Part shown: in pieces, positions 50,949-60,107 of the stretch
Numbering within the stretch: position 1 is the stretch's first letter
Layout: the number at the start of each line of letters is the position of its first letter
Assembly: GCA_900323505.1 (NCBI GenBank)
Contig: OOIN01000017.1
Span: 62,001-126,000, forward strand
Source of the DNA: Ustilago trichophora
Lineage: Eukaryota > Basidiomycota > Ustilaginomycetes > Ustilaginales > Ustilaginaceae
DNA length: 64,000 bases
Direction: 5' to 3'
Position numbers and translations under genes: made by a program
Notes under the pieces: model-generated
What the model was told of the DNA's origin: nothing
Database searches by the model: none
Seen by the model: only the letters and a program-made list of their open reading frames with translations

Positions 50949-51742
50949 CAGTCGCGTCCAATACTGCCCCGTATCTTACCAAATTTGAGTTGCAAATTCT
51001 GAAAATTTCCAACAGCACAGCACACAATTAGCTCTGAAACACCACATCACACAAGAATGATCACCACCTTAATGTCAATATTTTACTAGATCATATCTAA
51101 CACCTGGATGTGATAGATGCTATCCATAGCTACAACTTACTCACCAACAGAAAAAAGAGTTTAGTCTTAGTTATTGTGCTGTAGCAGAATTGGCTCTCTT
51201 TTTTGGAAATCTGAGTCCAAAATTTGCGCATTTGTGCACTTTATCAGTCTCTGGAAATTTCAATTCGAAAATTTGAAGATACCCTTCCTTATACTGCCTT
51301 TTTCTCCTCAATGTCAGCAGACACTTGCCTATATGTTGGTGAGAAAGTTGTAGCTATACATACCAGCTACGCACACCATGAATGGGGCAAGTGAGCTGCA
51401 ACATTGATTATAGTGTGATTTCCATTCTTGTGAAGGGGGGTGTTTTTTCGCAATACTGCGCTGTGCAGTTGAATTTCACAAAATTTTTGACCCCAATTTA
51501 AGGCTATCTTGATGCTGTTCCCATTCAATAACCAAGACTAAACTATTTTTTTTGTTGGTGAGGAAGTTGTAGCTATGGATAGCATCTATCACATCCAGGT
51601 GTTTGATATGAGCTAGCGAAATATTGACATTATGGTGGTGATCATTCTTGTGAGGAGGCTTAGATTTGTAAAAATGACTGGTGTGGAGCCTCATTGATAT
51701 TCGGCTCAGAACAAAATTATGGGACAGTTTTGGACGCGACTG
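50949..51742. mobile_element. Tc1/mariner-type miniature inverted-repeat element (794 bp)
   Basis: The left end CAGTCGCGTCCAATACTGCC and the reverse complement of the right end, CAGTCGCGTCCAAAACTGTC, match except for two bases. TA lies on each side (50947-50948 and 51743-51744), the target duplication expected for the Tc1/mariner superfamily. Inside, a second inverted pair (51049-51177 and 51525-51655) is highly similar over about 130 bp. A third, more diverged copy of the right-arm block lies at 51335-51437. I see no transposase frame, so the element is non-autonomous. It sits inside an AAAT microsatellite. Termini starting CAGT with GCGTCCAA are reminiscent of fungal Tc1-like elements; the family name is my inference. 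Confidence 0.75.
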
Positions 51743-52175
51743 TAAATAAATAAATAAAAAGGCATGAAAATCTCCGATGGCTGACATCGACGTGCCTGCG
51801 TCCAAGCGTAATCCCAACACCAACCGTTTGCAGCTTTCCTTTTTCGGATTTTCAATAAAAACTCTACAAAGGTCTAACACTGAAATAAATTTTGAAATTG
51901 ATTTTCGTCCGAGTCGAGTGAGTTGAAGAAATAAAGCGTTTTAATAAACGAGGATCCGTTGCTTTCCGCGGGGGGGCGAGGATTTTGTAAGTACCATTCT
52001 TCTCAACGTGAAACCAAACCGACCAAACCCTTGTCAACCATCATCATTCGTATCCGCTTCACATACTATATCCTCGATAAAAAAAAAAACATCTCCATCT
52101 TGATCTTCAACCACTCACTCCTCATCCAAACCTCATACGATCTACCAAACCAAATCCCAAACCCACAAACAAAAC

Positions 52176-52514
52176 ATGGTACTCGGAAACATCTTGAACC
52201 CTTCGATACGATTTCGTCGTCTAGCCACCTCTTCATTTTTCATCGCCACCTTTGCTGCTTCCATCTTAACCGTCTCTATATCCGCTTCTACCATACTACC
52301 TTGTCCTGCAAACTCAAGATCTCAATCCCGTGCTACTTTGTCAGATGAATCAATTCATCCACAATCACAATCACAATCACAATTGATCAAAGGTCAAAAA
52401 GTTCTTCTCACAAGAAAAGGTGGTTGGATACAGGTCGATTTACCCCATTCTTCCAATCCAAATCCTACTCATCAATCACACCCAACCAAAAACGATTCAT
52501 CTTTTCACTCATAA
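52176..52514 (+). CDS. Hypothetical small membrane or secreted protein (112 aa)
   Basis: A short single-exon frame with a good start context (AACATGG). After 'MVLGNILNPSIRFRRLA' comes one hydrophobic segment (about residues 18-38) ending in 'TILPCPANSR'. The arginines before the segment suggest N-in/C-out, or an import signal followed by a membrane anchor. The second half is hydrophilic, with a CAATCA-coded Gln/Ser run and 'KGQKVLLTRKGGWIQVDL'. I recognise no named domain. The layout recalls small, conserved fungal membrane proteins of unknown role. It is divergent from the AA7 gene and convergent with the LCCL fusion gene. Expression data would decide whether it is real. Confidence 0.55.
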   Translation: MVLGNILNPSIRFRRLATSSFFIATFAASILTVSISASTILPCPANSRSQSRATLSDESIHPQSQSQSQLIKGQKVLLTRKGGWIQVDLPHSSNPNPTHQSHPTKNDSSFHS

Positions 52515-52738
52515 CTGCATCATCAACCATCTTGACCATCTCAATTCCACCCTCAATCAAAATAACACTCCACCAACTCAGGTAGCACTAGTCGAACCAA
52601 CTTCACTCCATTGTAATTTTATCTTCATCCAAATCAAGCAGCATATTACTCAAACCAACACATCCACACAGTCCTTTGATCCACAACAACAACAACAACA
52701 CTATGAGTTCGGTTTGCATTGCTTTTCGCACTCCTACA

Positions 52739-55700
52739 TCACGTCGCACCAGGAAGAGCATCTATCCACGTTGCCTCTCTGGTCAAATTCGTCACCTTTG
52801 CTGCACGTGTAAAATCTCCCGGAGCGCCCTGGTAGCTCAGCGCAACTCTCAAATAGTGCGGCCTCTCCACAACGCTTGCATTGCTCACCACTGATCCTTC
52901 TTGTTGATCTTGCACCTCTTCGGCGTAGAGATCAACCAGACTGCCGAGGTTAAAAGACGTTTCAGCTCCTTGATAGCGCAGAACGTCGTCGATGAGCAAT
53001 GCGTATCCGTCCCAATCGGCCTTTTCTTCTGCGGGGATCGTGTTCCACCTCACCAACCCCGCTTCATTTTCTTCTGTCCAATTAGCCTCAGTGGTATTGA
53101 AACTCGCCCGTGCAGTACCGCCAGTAGCATCCCCCCGTACAACAGCTACATCCTGCAACAATCCATCAAAGCTCCACCTCGCCACACCGTTGGTAAACAT
53201 GCCCAGCGCAAACGCCATGTAGATCAGAGAGAGTCTCGTCGGAAACGCACATGCTGGCAACAAAACCAATGCCAAAATGTAATGATGCAGTCGCAACGTT
53301 TCCCCCGGTACAGCGGCGGCTAAACCGATGATCAACGCGCCCATGAGGTAGAGGCACAGATACTTGGGTAAACATCCCGTCTTTCGAATCACTCTCAGCT
53401 GGTTAACCGCGAGTAGCAGGACGATGATGGCGATAATAATGAGGGAAACGAGACTTCCGGGTTGCTGTTGGATGTCGTGGGCGACGAGACGTTGGAGAGG
53501 AATCTTGTCAAATACAACGTTGAGTAAAACGCCGATCCACCAAAATGCAAGCGTGAAAAGTGTGCTTTCGAGGGGGAGATGGATGAATGCTGGCCAAACG
53601 AATCGGAACGTTAATCGCCAGATGGCGTAGCAGGTGAAAAGAAAGGGGAGGAAATCTCCAATTGCCGATCCGACGGGTGGAGGATAGCTGCGTGGGAAAG
53701 AGACCATGTTGATATGCCAATATCCCAAACAGGCCAGAGTCCAGAACCACACTATCGGTTTCGGTCGAAGAACAAACCCAACCACCGCCGAGAGCATCGT
53801 ATTCACTAGATATCCTTGCCATCTTCGATCTGTACATTCCCGCTGTCCCTGTATCGCCTCGAATCGGTAGCCTACGGGAAAGACAGAATCGAACCCAACC
53901 GAATCGATCCCATGAGCTTTACTCGCTTCGAATCCAGCATAAGCACCGATGAGACGAATCGACCCACATCCACCTTTAGAATTCTCAATCACCCCGGCAT
54001 GGATCGCCGCAGCACAGATGAAAGAATCGCCACGATAGGTGCGATTGGTATCGCCACCGCCCACCACCAACGGCCGGTAGTTGATCAGCTCATCGCCAAC
54101 GGCGCGTGGATTGAGCAGCGTCACATCGATACAGTTGGCAGGACAGCGGAATGCTTGCCCCGCTTGATCTGCAGAAGTGTAGAATGGCATACAGTCCTGC
54201 CCGTTGAGCCCACAATCTGCATTACGCAGCCAGTAGGTCGAAGTGCAAGACAAAAAAGCAGGCGTTCGTAAAACCCCATCAACACTCTCCACCGCCGATT
54301 CGTACCAGAGCGACTTTGCGAGATATGCAAATCCCAAAATCCAGCCAACATACACTAGACATAGCATCGTCCAATGCAACTTGTTGAGCTGAAAATCTGA
54401 TCGGATGCTGCGCCACCACTCGAGTCCTGGTTGTTGAGCGTCTTGGTAGCCGTGTTGTTCTTCGCCGTCGAGCTGATGTTGTTGTTGGGGATCGATCCGG
54501 TTATTGTAGTAGATGTCACCTCGGGTTTGAGCGTCTTTCCATGCAACTGGATCAGTGAGCCGAATCCAAGCTCGTTCGAGTCGTGCAAAGGGCCACCAGC
54601 GATAGTGTCGGATGACGAGGTGTGCCGGGGGTTTGGGACCCAGGATCCATCCACGTGCACGTCCGGAGCTACTGCCCATGCCGAAGCGTCGACAGCCTGA
54701 TTGTGAGGCAGGGTTTTGTCCAGGATTCTGAGCGTAAAAGATGGGCTCTATCTCCGGTTGCATGCTCAGCGGCGTCAGCGGTATGGCGCTCGTCTTTTTG
54801 ATAGAATCAGGGGCAGAGGTGTTGAGGCTATCACTGCGATAGGACGAGCCAGGTAGGCTGCTGTCATTGGTCTCGATCTCTGGCTCTCGTGTCAGAGCCA
54901 TGGGGTTGAGCGAGTACATGATGCCCTCTGATGATGTGATGTGATCGTTTCGCGCGACAAGGTCACCATCATCGATCGTGTATCCCTGTACATCATCCTG
55001 TCCATTGCTACCGTTGGCATGGCTGCCATTCGCACGATCAAGGCCACCATCCTCCTTTCCCACCATCCCACCCTCTCCCTCTGCCTCGTCCGCCACTGGA
55101 GGCCCGAGACCGCCAGGATATCCCTCAAGAACCTCTCTCCACTTGGGAGCTTTTGTCGTGACGCGCATCTGCTCACTCAACGACCTTGGATGCAACACAA
55201 TAAAGCACGAGTAAAACCTATCCTCCTGCCTTTCCAGCTTGTCCAGCTCTTCTCGTTGCACATCCTGCAGAATCCTTTGCGTCTGCTCTGAATACGGACG
55301 ACGACTCATCTCCTTGAGCAGCCACTGGATGCTATCCATGTTGCTCGTCAGCGTCGTCATTCCGTAGCGTGCACAGGCGTGCATCGATCGCAGCGTCGTA
55401 TACGTCTGTCCACCTGCTTGGTGGATGGTACTCTGGCGAAGCTTTTTGTACTTGCTTCTGGGTAAGTCTTCAGAGATGTCTCGCCAATCGGCGCCCCATA
55501 GCTCGCTGAGACAGCTCTCGAGCGTGTCGACCATGTGCGAGATGAAATGGGCGCGGGGAAGGTCGGGATAGACTTGTTTGAGGACGGTAAGAGACTCGAA
55601 ACCTCCAGGACCGAGATCTTGCAACGGTTGGATGGGGAGGATGAGGCATCGGCGAAGCTCTTGATGCTCAGGTCCGGACCATTTGGATCCTTGCCAAAAA

Positions 55701-57517
55701 TCTTGCGGATCGAAACCTGGATCTCCAAGCAGAGCTCTCACCCTTCGCTTCTCATTTGGCCCACCTACCGTGGCACTGACACGACGAAGCCGATCAAATG
55801 CGCCAATGGTGGCAAACAGCTCGACTGGTGTACCCTTTGCCAAGTCTGAGCAAGGTTCTCGATCCGTCCTGCCCCAGATCGGCCCCAAGATAGCGTCAAA
55901 GAGCGTCTCGATGGTCATTTCGCGCTCGAGCTGAATGGCAAGCGCTCGGCCCTCTTTGGCAGCGGCATTGTCCAGTGCGCGCGAAGCCTCGTCCTGCTGA
56001 TCTTGGTGCAGAGACAATTCGGCTGCTCTTGCCTCGAGTGCCTCCTTGCGAATCGAAAAGGTGCGAAAATGGTGCTGGTAGAGTGCGCCGGACCCATGTT
56101 GGCCGTTGTCGAGCTTGGGATGTCTCTTAGACTCCTCCACCGAGGGAGTCTGTGCAACGCCCTCGTCTTGGAACAAGCCGTGGGTGGTATCGCTGACGAG
56201 AGCGATCATGGCAGTGACGTCGAGATTGATCTTTTTGGTGGTGCGCCAATTGGGTTTCTGTGGCGCTTTGGGGATCTTGGGCAGTCCCATGGGTTTGGCT
56301 TGGACAAAGGAGCCCGTGAAGGCGGCACTTGGAGGTTGAAAGTCGTCGAGTAAGCTAGCTGGTAGCTGTCGATAGCCAAAGACCATGTCGACATTGTGTA
56401 GTTTGGCTTGCTCGGAGATGGCTGCCAATCGATGGTTGAAGCGATCCCATTCAGACATTTGATAGAACTCTGCCAAAGCAGCTTCTCTGGTTTGATTCGA
56501 GGATGGGAGCGGCTGTGAGGGCGCTTGAAGCTCCATGCGTGTCACGACGATCTCGACGTGAATGGGGATGAACGGGAGCTTACGACCATATTCTTCGGAG
56601 CGCTGTACACGTGCACTTGCTTCAGTATCAGCTGCAGCACGAAGTTCGTAGATGAGCTTGGTCAGGGAGCACTTTTTGGCTGCCATGTCAAAAGCGATTG
56701 ATTCGACCTGCTGAACTGACGAGCCATTTTCACCATTAGCACTGGTTGAGCACTGTGCCGTGTGCTGATGCTCATGAAATTCTTCTGCTGCTGAATCGTT
56801 ATTTCTTGATGTAGCTTGAGCTTGCTCTTGGTCTGAAACGGAAACGGACTCCGAGCTGGAATCGTCCTGATCGTCGACCATGTAGCTCTCTGCCTCTCTA
56901 AACTCCTGACGCAATCTTTCTGGTTTGACGATATAGAGCCTTGTCCAACGATCACCGTTCTGTGAGACCATATCTACCTTGACGCTCTGACTGTTGACAT
57001 TATCTCTGCGAGGTTTGCGCAGCTTCTTCTTACGCCTTAAAGCGACTGACATGTCGAAAGCAAATCGATCGTGAATCGAGAGCAGCGGTCCATATGTGAA
57101 TGCAACGTAGAGCAGCTCCTCCCAGAGACGAATGTGATGTGTACCATTCGAATACGGATGTGGTTCTTGCCAACTTTGCCTTTCAGTTGCCAATCGTTCG
57201 AGTGCGGCGAGCTCGGATTCGACCTGACTGCGAAGCAGCGTGAGACCTTTGAGCGAGGTGGAAGCCATGATGCGTTGACGATGCTCATCCCACCTAGGAC
57301 CGGCGATGGGGCAGTAGGCTCTGGCTAGCGTCTCTGCATCGGTCTGATAGTCGAGTGTCAAGGACGAAGAAGAGGAGGGGTTGAGGGCAGGACCGTAGCT
57401 GTAAGCGGGGGCGAGAGTGAGCCAGGTACGATAGGTGTTGGCAAAATCTTCGATGGAAGCATGAATGACCTGGAGACCATCGCGCATACGTGAAGCTGGG
57501 ATGGATGGCGGTGGCAT
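52739..57517 (-). CDS. DUF1308-LCCL multi-domain membrane protein (1,592 aa)
   Basis: A single uninterrupted frame. The N-terminal half resembles the DUF1308 family: 'FGYRQLPASLLDDF' (about 385-400) and 'KKINLDVTAMIALVSDTTHG' (about 427-446), with a continuing helical region to about 860. A hydrophilic, acidic linker follows (about 870-1000). From about 1010 the sequence becomes an LCCL-domain membrane protein: 'GWILGPKPPAHL', one membrane helix (about 1046-1069), a Cys-rich extracytosolic part with 'CPANC' and 'YRGDSFICAAAIHAGVIENSKGGCG' (about 1090-1215), then about seven membrane segments to 1500. In other fungi I know these two halves as separate proteins. I chose the ATG at 57517 (MPPPSIPAS); an in-frame ATG at 57586 would add 23 hydrophobic residues. 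Confidence 0.82.
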   Translation of the reverse strand: MPPPSIPASRMRDGLQVIHASIEDFANTYRTWLTLAPAYSYGPALNPSSSSSLTLDYQTDAETLARAYCPIAGPRWDEHRQRIMASTSLKGLTLLRSQVESELAALERLATERQSWQEPHPYSNGTHHIRLWEELLYVAFTYGPLLSIHDRFAFDMSVALRRKKKLRKPRRDNVNSQSVKVDMVSQNGDRWTRLYIVKPERLRQEFREAESYMVDDQDDSSSESVSVSDQEQAQATSRNNDSAAEEFHEHQHTAQCSTSANGENGSSVQQVESIAFDMAAKKCSLTKLIYELRAAADTEASARVQRSEEYGRKLPFIPIHVEIVVTRMELQAPSQPLPSSNQTREAALAEFYQMSEWDRFNHRLAAISEQAKLHNVDMVFGYRQLPASLLDDFQPPSAAFTGSFVQAKPMGLPKIPKAPQKPNWRTTKKINLDVTAMIALVSDTTHGLFQDEGVAQTPSVEESKRHPKLDNGQHGSGALYQHHFRTFSIRKEALEARAAELSLHQDQQDEASRALDNAAAKEGRALAIQLEREMTIETLFDAILGPIWGRTDREPCSDLAKGTPVELFATIGAFDRLRRVSATVGGPNEKRRVRALLGDPGFDPQDFWQGSKWSGPEHQELRRCLILPIQPLQDLGPGGFESLTVLKQVYPDLPRAHFISHMVDTLESCLSELWGADWRDISEDLPRSKYKKLRQSTIHQAGGQTYTTLRSMHACARYGMTTLTSNMDSIQWLLKEMSRRPYSEQTQRILQDVQREELDKLERQEDRFYSCFIVLHPRSLSEQMRVTTKAPKWREVLEGYPGGLGPPVADEAEGEGGMVGKEDGGLDRANGSHANGSNGQDDVQGYTIDDGDLVARNDHITSSEGIMYSLNPMALTREPEIETNDSSLPGSSYRSDSLNTSAPDSIKKTSAIPLTPLSMQPEIEPIFYAQNPGQNPASQSGCRRFGMGSSSGRARGWILGPKPPAHLVIRHYRWWPFARLERAWIRLTDPVAWKDAQTRGDIYYNNRIDPQQQHQLDGEEQHGYQDAQQPGLEWWRSIRSDFQLNKLHWTMLCLVYVGWILGFAYLAKSLWYESAVESVDGVLRTPAFLSCTSTYWLRNADCGLNGQDCMPFYTSADQAGQAFRCPANCIDVTLLNPRAVGDELINYRPLVVGGGDTNRTYRGDSFICAAAIHAGVIENSKGGCGSIRLIGAYAGFEASKAHGIDSVGFDSVFPVGYRFEAIQGQRECTDRRWQGYLVNTMLSAVVGFVLRPKPIVWFWTLACLGYWHINMVSFPRSYPPPVGSAIGDFLPFLFTCYAIWRLTFRFVWPAFIHLPLESTLFTLAFWWIGVLLNVVFDKIPLQRLVAHDIQQQPGSLVSLIIIAIIVLLLAVNQLRVIRKTGCLPKYLCLYLMGALIIGLAAAVPGETLRLHHYILALVLLPACAFPTRLSLIYMAFALGMFTNGVARWSFDGLLQDVAVVRGDATGGTARASFNTTEANWTEENEAGLVRWNTIPAEEKADWDGYALLIDDVLRYQGAETSFNLGSLVDLYAEEVQDQQEGSVVSNASVVERPHYLRVALSYQGAPGDFTRAAKVTNLTREATWIDALPGAT

Positions 57518-57756
57518 GATGGCGAAAGTGAGAATGGAGGTGAGGGGGAAGGGGAGGATGAAAGGCTGACTTTGAAAGAGGTGCAAGCAAAGGCTGAGGT
57601 GGTGTTGGACAAACCATTGTCAATGCAGACATTCGACTTTGCAATTCTTGCCGAAGTGCCCAATCGTGACTTTGTGGAGGCCGAGAAAAGCAACAAAAAG
57701 CAAAAAAAGGCAGCGCGGCAATTCCGGCTGGAATTCATCCTTCAACTCTCTTTTCC

Positions 57757-57792
<36 letters not shown>

Positions 57793-57922
57793 CTGTATTC
57801 ACACACCACAGACGTTGATGGTGAAGAAAGAAAAGAAGATTGGTCTATGTGTATAAAGTTCAGGTTTGTGCATTGCTATAATACAGAGAGGCGCAGGCGA
57901 GTTTTATATAGATTGTATGTCT
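57518..57922. other. Spacer LCCL fusion gene / ADH gene
   Basis: A 405-bp gap with an ATG triplet run of 12 units at 57757-57792 (CAT on the gene strand, so no added upstream start) and an A-rich stretch (57690-57712). No gene seen. Confidence 0.5.
57757..57792. repeat. (ATG)n trinucleotide microsatellite
   Basis: Twelve uninterrupted ATG units, about 240 bp upstream of the fusion gene start. A similar run precedes the elongase gene. Confidence 0.9.
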
Positions 57923-58954
57923 TTAGAGGTTGGCGCTGTTGACCTTGTTTGTCTGGGAAACAGCAACGAAGCGGTAACGAACGTCACCCTTCTTGAGGCG
58001 CTCTACAGCGTTGTTGATGCCGTCCTCTGTCATGGGAACTTCCTCGATCATGGGCTTGATGCCGTGTCTGGCGGCAAATTGAAGCATTTTTCCGTGAACT
58101 TCACGGGTAGCAACCAAAGAACCCTGAACCTTGAGCTGTTTGCCGACGATAGGCATGTAGGGGAAGACGAAATCACCTTGATCGACCGAAAGCGGGATAA
58201 TGGTAGCGTCCTTCTCGAGCACCTTGAGATAGGTCTTCCAGTCCGGTTGAGCACTAGTGGTGACCATGAGAAAGTCGACAGGTTTGACACCTTCCAACTT
58301 TGGATTGTTCTTGGCCGCCACAAACTCGTGTGCGCCCAACTTGATCGCCTCATCCTTCTTATTCTCGGATCCCGAGAACACCACTACATCGCAACCCATC
58401 TTGTTCAAAAACTGAATCGCAAGATGTCCCAATCCACCAATACCAATCACACCCACTCTATCATACGGACTGATCCCAGCATCGTGCATGGCGCCAAACA
58501 CGGTGGCACCACCGCACTGCAACGGAGCCGCATGCTTGAGCTCCAATCCTTGGGGAATAATGTGACAGAATTCCTCGGTGATGACAAACTTGTCACCAAA
58601 GGAAGCCTGGTCCAGATCGGCATTGGCATACATCTTGTTCGAGTAGCAGTTGGTATCGCGGCCCTTTTTGCAGAATTTGCAGTTTCCGCACGAATCGTGA
58701 TTGTAGCCCCAACCTACACGATCGCCCTTTTTGAAACCTTTGACTTCGGGTCCAACGGAAGAGACGATACCGACTCCTTCGTGACCAAGCACCATGTCCT
58801 TTTTGAGGAAATGGATGTCGGTGTAGCAAAGTCCAGAGTGGGTAATGTCAATGACGACATCACGTGGGTTGATGGTTCGATCGGTTCCTTGAGCCTTGAC
58901 GACTTTGCCCGATGAGGAGCCTTTAAAGACTGTGCCGAGGTTGACGGTAGACAT
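57923..58954 (-). CDS. Zinc-dependent medium-chain alcohol dehydrogenase (343 aa)
   Basis: Single-exon gene. Catalytic-zinc ligands are C43, H58 (GHE59) and C147. The structural-zinc lobe is C89, C92, C95 and C103. The Rossmann glycine motif is 'GIGGLGH' (171-177). The cofactor cannot be fixed with certainty, but 'FSGSENKKDEAIKLGA' after the Rossmann fold, with Ser-Gly-Ser at the end of the second strand, suits NADP(H) and the cinnamyl-alcohol-dehydrogenase-like group (yeast Adh6/Adh7). Likely cytosolic reduction of aldehydes or oxidation of primary alcohols. The start 'MSTVNLGTVFKG' is the usual one for this fungal subgroup. A CATATAAG box on the gene strand lies about 100 bp upstream (59052-59059). 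Confidence 0.94.
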   Translation of the reverse strand: MSTVNLGTVFKGSSSGKVVKAQGTDRTINPRDVVIDITHSGLCYTDIHFLKKDMVLGHEGVGIVSSVGPEVKGFKKGDRVGWGYNHDSCGNCKFCKKGRDTNCYSNKMYANADLDQASFGDKFVITEEFCHIIPQGLELKHAAPLQCGGATVFGAMHDAGISPYDRVGVIGIGGLGHLAIQFLNKMGCDVVVFSGSENKKDEAIKLGAHEFVAAKNNPKLEGVKPVDFLMVTTSAQPDWKTYLKVLEKDATIIPLSVDQGDFVFPYMPIVGKQLKVQGSLVATREVHGKMLQFAARHGIKPMIEEVPMTEDGINNAVERLKKGDVRYRFVAVSQTNKVNSANL

Positions 58955-60107
58955 GTTGGTGTGGATTAGATGGAGGGATGTCTTTATCTGTGAGAATAGG
59001 GTAATGTTGAAAGGGAGCAGTTGGTCGTTGGAGAGATGGGAAGGAGCGGCTCTTATATGTTTTTCTCTCGTTCTCTCTTCCTCCCTCCCCCCCCCCCCCT
59101 CTCTCTCTCTCTCTTGCTATCGCGCCGGGAAGGACGGTGGGTCGGGAATGTGGGAGCAACAGCAGCAGCACAGCTCAAAACCAACCCGGGAAAATGTAGT
59201 GTCTGGTCCGAGCGGCCGAGGGGACACAAACACCACCAATTTTTTTCCACTCCAGCTGAAGAATTGCCATCTGACACACACGCACCTATCTCTTCCATCT
59301 CGATCATTTCGTGCTTATACCAACGGCAATACATCTAACAGCACCTCGTGTGACATCCAATCATGTCTTCCTGTACCAACGCAATGAAAAGGCGATTGCG
59401 CCGTATTACCGCATCCGAACAAACACATTTTCGCGTGGCAACGGAAACTTTTTTGACCTTCCATGACGCAGTGACAGAATCATGCACAATACGGTCGTAT
59501 CTCGGTGTCACACCGGACAGAGTCGCTCATCCGATACGGCTTTTGTTCGACGATGCACTTTTTCTGTGTTTGGAGAAGTTTTTGGTTGTTGTTTGCTGAT
59601 GATGATGATGACATACGACATCCAAACGCTTGCAAATGCCGGCTTTCCGTGTTTGAAATTCCAATTTTGTGCGTCAAAAGGGGGAGGCAGAGAGAGAGAG
59701 AGAGAGAGATTTTCTTCGCTAAGCTTCCATTTGCAGATCTTCCCAATAAAAGATTTGATTTTTTTTAAAAAAAAAAGGCTAAACTCTGCTTCCAATACAG
59801 AACCCTAACCACGAGGATGAGAAAAAGCCGATTGCCGAGATTCTTCTTTAACCGGTTCAGAGGAAAGAGTTAAAGTCCGAGGCTGTCCTGTATCCCGTCG
59901 ATGGGCCAGACAGAGGGACCGGACTTAGATCTACTACTGTGCCGACAACTACTGCACAGTAAGTAATACAGAAGGCTGAAAATTCATGCACAACACACTT
60001 GCACACGTGGTTATACAAACAGTGACGTTCTTTCGACATGATTCATTCTCATGTCGTCCAAACTGAAGCTCAGATCCGCGGATGCACCGGCGGCATCCAA
60101 AACTAAC
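58955..60107. other. Intergenic region with polyC/(CT)n tract
   Basis: A 1.15 kb spacer. Upstream of the ADH gene are a TATA-like box (59052-59059) and a run of ten C followed by a CT dinucleotide array (59089-59114). A GAGAGAGAGAGAGAGAGA run lies at 59691-59709, followed by TTTTTTT/AAAAAAA near 59760-59776. No gene is supported. Confidence 0.5.
59052..59059 (-). promoter_or_regulatory. TATA-like box of the ADH gene
   Basis: CATATAAG on the minus strand, about 100 bp upstream of the ADH ATG. Confidence 0.45.

Larger units (their letters stand above)
50119..52175. other. Gene-free region with microsatellites and a miniature transposon
   Basis: This is 2 kb between divergent genes. In order: the promoter of the AA7 gene with a TATA box at 50214-50223; a CCACCACCACC run at 50370; a CAG run at 50653-50685; an AAAT tetranucleotide array at 50853-50948; a 794-bp element with inverted termini at 50949-51742; the rest of the AAAT array; then the leader of the small membrane-protein gene. 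TACTGTACAT at 50712 is a half GTAC palindrome. Confidence 0.6.

Noticed and set aside
57866..58915. Long open frame antisense to the alcohol dehydrogenase
   Set aside because: It mirrors the ADH gene almost end to end and has no motif. Such frames arise from the biased third codon position of the true gene.
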